64,000 bases of DNA from Mycobacterium sp. GA-1285 (GTDB lineage: Bacteria; Actinomycetota; Actinomycetes; Mycobacteriales; Mycobacteriaceae). Shown here piece after piece: positions 59,878-64,000 of this stretch. The stretch lies in the NCBI RefSeq assembly GCF_001499905.1, contig NZ_LQIS01000023.1, forward strand, positions 124,001 to 188,000, written 5' to 3'. Position 1 is the stretch's first letter, and each line of letters opens with the position of its first letter. Position numbers and translations under genes: made by a program. The notes under the pieces were generated by a model, which was given only the letters and a program-made list of their open reading frames with translations, had not been told where the DNA came from and ran no database searches.

Positions 59878-60939
59878 GTGGCGGAGCCTGATAGGAGACC
59901 TCCGGCCGAGCAGGAAGAGCCCGGCGAGAAGCAGGGGTTCGTCGACCGGCTGCGCGGGCGGTACGAATGGTTCGACCACGTCATGCGCGCGCAGGAACGC
60001 TACAACGACAGCAAGGGCGACTTCTACGCAGCGGGCATCACGTACTTCACGGTGTTCGCGATGTTCCCGTTGCTGATGGTCGGCTTCGCCGTCGCCGGTT
60101 TCGTCCTGGTCAGCCAGCCCGAACTGCTCGCCGACATCCAGGACCGGATCAGGGCGTCGATGTCCGGCGACGTCGCCAGGCAGCTCGTCGAACTGATGGA
60201 CTCGGCGATCGAGTCCCGCACCTCGGTCGGGCTCATCGGGCTGGCCACCGCGGCATGGGCCGGGCTCGGCTGGATGGCGAACCTGCGCGAGGCACTGAGC
60301 CAGATGTGGGGCCTGATGCGGCGCGAGCCTCGCGGTTTCGTGCGCACGAAGCTGTCGGATCTGACAGCCATCGCGGGGTTGTTCCTGGCGATCGCGGTCA
60401 CCATCGCGTTGACCGTGGTGAGCAGCTCAGGATTGGCCCGCAAAGCGGTCGAATGGGTTGGTTTGGGGGATGTTCCGGGCATGAGCATCCTGCTGCGCGT
60501 GATCTCGCTGGCGGTCTCGGTGTTGATCAGCTGGCTGCTGTTCACCTGGATCATCGCGCGGTTGCCACGCGAATCGATCAGCTTTCGCTCCGCCATGCGG
60601 GCAGGAGTGCTCGCGGCGGTGGCGTTCGAAGTCTTCAAGCAGGTGGCCTCTATCTACCTGCGCTCGGTGGTGACCGGCCCGGCCGGGGCGACCTTCGGCC
60701 CGGTGCTCGGTCTGATGGTGTTCGCCTACATCACCGCTCGGCTCATCCTGTTCGCCACGGCGTGGGCGGCCACGTCGATCGAGAACATGGACGCCGCGCC
60801 GGTCCCACCGCCCGGCCTCGCGCAGATCACACCGCGGGTGCAGGTGCGAGAGGGCGTCGGTGTCGGCGGTGTGTTGACCGCTGCTGCGATGGGAGCGCTT
60901 GGCGCGCTAGGGGTTTCGCGATTTCGCCGGCGTCATTGA
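59878..60939 (+). CDS. YihY/YhjD family inner membrane protein
   Basis: A 353-residue membrane protein with about six helices of the YihY/virulence factor BrkB family: GITYFTVFAMFPLLMVGFAVAGFVL, GLATAAWAGLGWMANLREALSQMWG, LFLAIAVTIALTVVSSS and FAYITARLILFATAWAATS. The cytoplasmic head is charged, the tail basic. Relatives have been linked to lipid or polysaccharide transport, without a proven activity. The GTG at 59878 follows GGGGAG and lies directly after trpS. It matches Rv3335c. Its end overlaps the SMR gene by 7 bases. Confidence 0.88.
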   Translation: MAEPDRRPPAEQEEPGEKQGFVDRLRGRYEWFDHVMRAQERYNDSKGDFYAAGITYFTVFAMFPLLMVGFAVAGFVLVSQPELLADIQDRIRASMSGDVARQLVELMDSAIESRTSVGLIGLATAAWAGLGWMANLREALSQMWGLMRREPRGFVRTKLSDLTAIAGLFLAIAVTIALTVVSSSGLARKAVEWVGLGDVPGMSILLRVISLAVSVLISWLLFTWIIARLPRESISFRSAMRAGVLAAVAFEVFKQVASIYLRSVVTGPAGATFGPVLGLMVFAYITARLILFATAWAATSIENMDAAPVPPPGLAQITPRVQVREGVGVGGVLTAAAMGALGALGVSRFRRRH

Positions 60940-61256
60940 CCCTGGCTGACCAGCTGCAGGCCGATCACGCAACCGATGATGCCCAGCAGGAGCGCCACCT
61001 TGATCACCGAAGCACTCTCCTCGCCGGTCACCAACGAGTAGACGACGGTGAGGGCGGCGCCGACGCCCACCCAGACCGCGTAGCCGGTCCCGACCGGCAG
61101 GTCGCGCAGCGCAAGGCCGAGTCCGCCCATCGAAATCGTCACGGCGACAAGGAAGATGACGATAGGAATGGGTCGGGTGAACCCTTCCGTCTTGCTCAGG
61201 GCGATCGCGAACACCGATTCGAAGGCCCCGGAAACGATGAGAATCAACCAAGCCAT
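60933..61256 (-). CDS. SMR family exporter, probable guanidinium exporter
   Basis: A 107-residue small multidrug resistance protein with four helices. It starts MAWLILIVSGAFESVFAIALSK, with the essential Glu in helix 1 (GAFE), and has VGTGYAVWVGVGAALTVVYSLV, the SMR signature, in helix 3. Gdx-type SMR proteins exchange guanidinium for protons. The guanidine-III riboswitch in the leader is the main argument for guanidinium as substrate. ATG 61256 follows GGAG about 7 bases upstream. Confidence 0.9.
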   Translation of the reverse strand: MAWLILIVSGAFESVFAIALSKTEGFTRPIPIVIFLVAVTISMGGLGLALRDLPVGTGYAVWVGVGAALTVVYSLVTGEESASVIKVALLLGIIGCVIGLQLVSQGQ

Positions 61257-61270
61257 GACACATCTCCACC

Positions 61271-61314
61271 CACGCCGTCTTGTCGCTGGCCGGGTACGGC
61301 GTCCCTCGTCCGGT
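61271..61314 (-). promoter_or_regulatory. Guanidine-III (ykkC-III) riboswitch
   Basis: On the minus strand the leader reads CCGGACGAGGGACGCCG, TACCCGGCCAGCGACAAG, ACGGCGTG. This is nearly the published guanidine-III core (CCGGACGAGG...CGCCGUACCCGG...GACAAGACGGCG), with its pseudoknot segments CGCCGT and ACGGCG. It ends 14 bases before the SMR start and next to its GGAG site, so it likely frees the ribosome site when guanidinium is bound. Confidence 0.88.
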
Positions 61315-61349
61315 GTCACCTGCTGACCCTCACGACGGTAGCAAAGGCG

Positions 61350-61361
61350 TAACGTCCCCCT
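61350..61361 (+). promoter_or_regulatory. Leaderless promoter of the 61362 gene
   Basis: TAACGT at 61350-61355, then 6 bases, then GTG at 61362. A divergent TACCGT candidate on the minus strand (61340-61335) would drive the riboswitch transcript. Confidence 0.5.
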
Positions 61362-62312
61362 GTGCCCTTGTCGACGCCGTGGTCTGAGCGGATGGGCCTC
61401 GCCGCGCCAATCGTCAATGCCCCGATGGGCGGTACCGCCGGTGGCGTGCTGGCGGCGGCGGTGTCGCGGGCCGGTGCCCTCGGCATGATCGGGATGGGCA
61501 GTTCGGCTACCGCCGCGAAGTTGGCGGCCGAACTGCCGCACGTGTGGGGGCTCGAGCGCCCCTTCGGTATCGGTCTCGTGCACTGGGTGATGGCGGCCGA
61601 GCCCGAACTGCTCGACGTCGCGCTCACGGCGAAACCCGCGCTGCTGGCCGTCAGCTTCGGCGACGACTGGTCGTGGGTACAGCGAGCCCACGACGCCGGC
61701 GTGCCGGTCGCCGCCCAGGTCGCCGACGTCACGGCGGCGCTGCGAGCAGTCGACACCGGCGTCGACGTGGTCGTCGCGCGCGGAGCAGAAGGCGGCGGGC
61801 ACGGCGAGGCGCGCATCGGCACCCTGCCGTTGCTCGCGGAGGTGCTCGACGCGGTGACGGTGCCCGTGCTCGCCGCCGGGGGGATCGCCACGGGCCGAGG
61901 CTTGGCGGCGGTACTGGCCGCCGGAGCCTCGGGCGCCTGGCTCGGTACGGCGTTCAGCACCTGCTCCGAAGCCGCGACCTCCCCCGCCGCGCGGGACCAG
62001 CTGCTGCGCGCGTCCGGCGACCAGACGGTGACGACGCGCGTCTTCGATGTCGCGTTCGGATACCCTTGGCCCGCAAAGCTTCCCGAACGCGTGCTACGCA
62101 ACGAGTTCGTCGACCGCTTCGACGGTCGCGAGGACCTCCTTGATGCTGACGCCCGCGCGGCACTCGCTGCTGCCGCGACCGCCGAGGACTACCGGGTGGC
62201 ACCCGTCAACGCCGGGCAGGGCGTTGGCATGGTCCGAGAATCGCGCTCTGCGGCAGAGGTGGTCGGACGGCTCTGCGCCGAGGCCGAGCACCTGTTGCGC
62301 CGCTGGGGTTAG
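61362..62312 (+). CDS. Nitronate monooxygenase-like FMN protein
   Basis: A 316-residue TIM-barrel flavoprotein of the nitronate monooxygenase/2-nitropropane dioxygenase family. It has [29 protein letters not shown] at the N-terminus, the catalytic His/Gly stretch [11 protein letters not shown], and the FMN phosphate site [21 protein letters not shown] followed by GAWLGTAF. It oxidises alkyl nitronates in characterised members; related enoyl reductase roles are possible. It is divergent from the guanidinium exporter and apparently leaderless. Its stop overlaps the dacB1 stop (TTAG). Confidence 0.88.
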   Translation: MPLSTPWSERMGLAAPIVNAPMGGTAGGVLAAAVSRAGALGMIGMGSSATAAKLAAELPHVWGLERPFGIGLVHWVMAAEPELLDVALTAKPALLAVSFGDDWSWVQRAHDAGVPVAAQVADVTAALRAVDTGVDVVVARGAEGGGHGEARIGTLPLLAEVLDAVTVPVLAAGGIATGRGLAAVLAAGASGAWLGTAFSTCSEAATSPAARDQLLRASGDQTVTTRVFDVAFGYPWPAKLPERVLRNEFVDRFDGREDLLDADARAALAAAATAEDYRVAPVNAGQGVGMVRESRSAAEVVGRLCAEAEHLLRRWG

Positions 62313-63532
62313 TGCTGCGGCCGCCGGTTCAGCGACCGTGCGCCCATGATCAACGAGAACACGATCATGCCGCCGACCACCGCGACGCCCACGCGCACCG
62401 GCATCGCGTCGATGTCCGACATCATCGGGGCGGCGTTGACGGCGGGATTGGTGCCGTCGGCCCCCGGCTCGGTCCCGAGCAACGACGGGTCGGGCTCGAT
62501 CAGCTTGCCGACGCTGGTGCCTGGCGCCGTGGCGAAGCCGTAGTCGAGCAGATGCGCGGCCTGCTCCCACGGTGCGATCGGCTGACGGGTGCCCTTGAGA
62601 AGCACGGCGACGAGTCGGCGGCCGTCGCGGTTGGCGGCGCCGACGAACGTCTGGCCCGCGTCGTCGGTGTAGCCCGTCTTACCGCCCATGGCGCCGGGGT
62701 AGTTGAGCAGCAGCTTGTTGTCGTTCTCGATGGGATAGCCGACATCGCCGCGGCCGGGGAAGTCGAACGCACGGGTCGCCACGATGTCGCTGAAAGTCGG
62801 GTTGCGCCAGGCGTACCGGTAGAAGAGCGCCATGTCGTAGGCCGAAGTACTCATGCCGGGACCGTCGAGCCCGGACGGCGTCGCAACCCTGGTGTCGAGG
62901 CCGCCCAACTTCTGGGCCAGGTCGTTGAGCTTGTGCAGCGCGGCGTCCCACCCGCCCATCTGTCGAGCCAGTGCGAACGCGGCGTCGTTGCCCGAGTACA
63001 TCAGCAGCCCGTGCAGCAGGTCGTTGATCGAGTAGTGGCCGCCCTCCCCGACGCCCACCTTGGTGCCCTCCTGCGCGGCATCCTCGGCGGTCCCGGGGAC
63101 GACCTTGTGGATCGGCAGTTCGTTGATCGCCTGCATGGCGGTGAGCACCTTGATGATGCTGGCGGGCCGGTGCCTGCCGTGCGGATCCTTGCCCGCGATG
63201 ACGTCGCCGGAGTCGAGGTCGGCCACCAGCCAGGCCTCGGCTGAGACGTCGTTGGGCAGGGGCGGGGTTCCCGGCGCGGTGATGACGCCACAGCCGGAGA
63301 GCTTCTCGCCGCCCATCGGGGACGCGGGCACCGGCAACGGAGCTGGCGGCGCCTGCCCGGGTTTGGGTACCTCGGACGCGTCGACCGCGGGCGGGGTCAC
63401 CTCGCGGTACGGACATGCACTCGCCTCCGGCGCCGCAGGCTCCTGCGCACTCGCCACAGCCGGTCCCGCCGCCACGAACAAGGCGGTGGCCAGCACGGCG
63501 GCGCGTTGCAGCGGTTCTCGAAACTTCGCCAT
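62309..63532 (-). CDS. dacB1: D-alanyl-D-alanine carboxypeptidase (penicillin-binding protein)
   Basis: A 407-residue exported PBP that trims the terminal D-Ala of peptidoglycan stem peptides. It has a signal peptide ([19 protein letters not shown]), a proline-rich spacer, the active site SIIK (SxxK), YSGND (SxN), and GKTGYT (KTG), then a C-terminal membrane helix ([18 protein letters not shown]) as anchor. It matches Rv3330 DacB1. The start is ATG 63532. Confidence 0.95.
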   Translation of the reverse strand: MAKFREPLQRAAVLATALFVAAGPAVASAQEPAAPEASACPYREVTPPAVDASEVPKPGQAPPAPLPVPASPMGGEKLSGCGVITAPGTPPLPNDVSAEAWLVADLDSGDVIAGKDPHGRHRPASIIKVLTAMQAINELPIHKVVPGTAEDAAQEGTKVGVGEGGHYSINDLLHGLLMYSGNDAAFALARQMGGWDAALHKLNDLAQKLGGLDTRVATPSGLDGPGMSTSAYDMALFYRYAWRNPTFSDIVATRAFDFPGRGDVGYPIENDNKLLLNYPGAMGGKTGYTDDAGQTFVGAANRDGRRLVAVLLKGTRQPIAPWEQAAHLLDYGFATAPGTSVGKLIEPDPSLLGTEPGADGTNPAVNAAPMMSDIDAMPVRVGVAVVGGMIVFSLIMGARSLNRRPQH

Positions 63533-63613
63533 CGTGACCGCACAATAAGCCGCGAAAGGGCCGATCCCGCGTAGGCGCGCTGTGACTGGTGTTATCCGAG
63601 TTTCGTCTGTGAC

Positions 63614-64000
63614 TTAGCGGACCGACAGAGACGCGAGGTCGGCGTGCGCGACGGCGGGGAATGCGATGCTGCCCATCCACAGCAGGCCGTCGGCTTCGAC
63701 CAGACCGGTCACCATGCCGAACTTCGGGTGCTTGCAGCGGATGCCCGCGACGACGTCACCGCTGACCGGGTCGAACGCCACGGCCCACACCTCGGGTTTC
63801 AGTTGAGGCTGGAGCCTGTCGGGCAGCTTCCACAACAGCTTGCGCAACCCGGGCCAACGCGGGGCGAGCCATTCGGCCGCGGCGTTGGGTGGCGAGACCA
63901 TCGCGCACCAGATGCGCCCGTCGGCGCCGGTGGACAGGTTGTCGGGCATACCGGGCAGATGCTCAACCAACGGGGTCACCGATCCCGCGCGTTCCCCGGT
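63614..64000 (-). CDS. 3' end of an SMP-30/strictosidine synthase-like protein (partial)
   Basis: The frame runs off the right edge without a start; 128 codons of the C-terminus are visible. TPLVEHLPGMPDNLSTGADG, WCAMVSPPN and PEVWAVAFDPVSGDVV are beta-propeller blades typical of the strictosidine synthase/SMP-30 gluconolactonase family, followed by the closing WMGSIAFPAVAHADL. GTG 63979 lies in frame but would cut the propeller, so the true start is outside the window. Function in mycobacteria is unknown; lactonase activity is likely. Confidence 0.75.
   Translation of the reverse strand, partial: TGERAGSVTPLVEHLPGMPDNLSTGADGRIWCAMVSPPNAAAEWLAPRWPGLRKLLWKLPDRLQPQLKPEVWAVAFDPVSGDVVAGIRCKHPKFGMVTGLVEADGLLWMGSIAFPAVAHADLASLSVR

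Overview
This window looks like the core chromosome of a fast-growing mycobacterium (Mycolicibacterium type). The DNA is GC-rich, GTG and TTG starts are common, and several transcripts look leaderless (a TANNNT-type -10 placed 6 bases before the start codon). The gene order whiB3 / TPR-like protein / sigD-rsdA / DUF5319 / guaB2-guaB3-choD ... guaA ... imuA'-imuB-iunH-acrA1-htdY ... dnaE2 ... trmL ... conservon ... folD ... metX-metY ... trpS ... dacB1 parallels the Rv3420-Rv3330 part of the M. tuberculosis genome. No phage, insertion sequence, CRISPR array, tRNA or rRNA was found. Species was not assigned.

Layout. 1-4.2 kb: the 3' end of a class III nucleotidyl cyclase, a sugar transporter with nagA, a second decayed cyclase tail and a small secreted protein. 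4.0-5.3 kb: a class I DAHP synthase preceded by a leader peptide containing Tyr-Trp-Arg-Phe and by mutually exclusive hairpins, that is, an apparent aromatic amino acid attenuator. 5.3-14.5 kb: whiB3, sigD with its anti-sigma factor, the GMP branch enzymes guaB2/guaB3, choD and phoU. 14.5-20.1 kb: a GH65 phosphorylase/HAD mutase pair, two small membrane proteins and guaA. 20.1-23.7 kb: a MerR regulator, a Baeyer-Villiger-type monooxygenase, a diiron-like protein and the tail of a lost SDR gene. 23.9-36.8 kb: the two parts of the SOS mutasome (imuA'-imuB and dnaE2), each with a perfect LexA box. Between them lie iunH, acrA1, htdY, a universal stress protein, a serine hydrolase and two gene relics (a cyclase and a DUF222-HNH 13E12-type gene). 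36.9-40.2 kb: an MFS protein, an FMN-binding protein, a nitroreductase, trmL and a methyltransferase. 40.3-44.6 kb: a conservon (sensor kinase, roadblock, DUF742, small GTPase) followed by a badly damaged mfpA. 44.7-51.9 kb: an amidohydrolase, a SnoaL-like protein, an FHA-ABC transporter, an OYE-type oxidoreductase and folD-DUF3017. 52-55.4 kb: metY-metX-methyltransferase under a SAM-IV riboswitch. 55.6-64 kb: monomeric icd, an alpha/beta hydrolase, trpS, a YihY protein, an SMR exporter under a guanidine-III riboswitch, a nitronate monooxygenase-like gene, dacB1 and the 3' end of an SMP-30/strictosidine synthase-like gene.

Themes. Three RNA regulators are readable from sequence: the DAHP synthase attenuator, SAM-IV and guanidine-III. 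DNA-damage mutagenesis genes are split over two loci with identical operator logic. Gene decay is concentrated at 1-3.4 kb, 23.4-23.7 kb, 31.4-33.5 kb and 44.3-44.6 kb. Convergent genes are very tightly packed, four pairs sharing a 4-base stop overlap.
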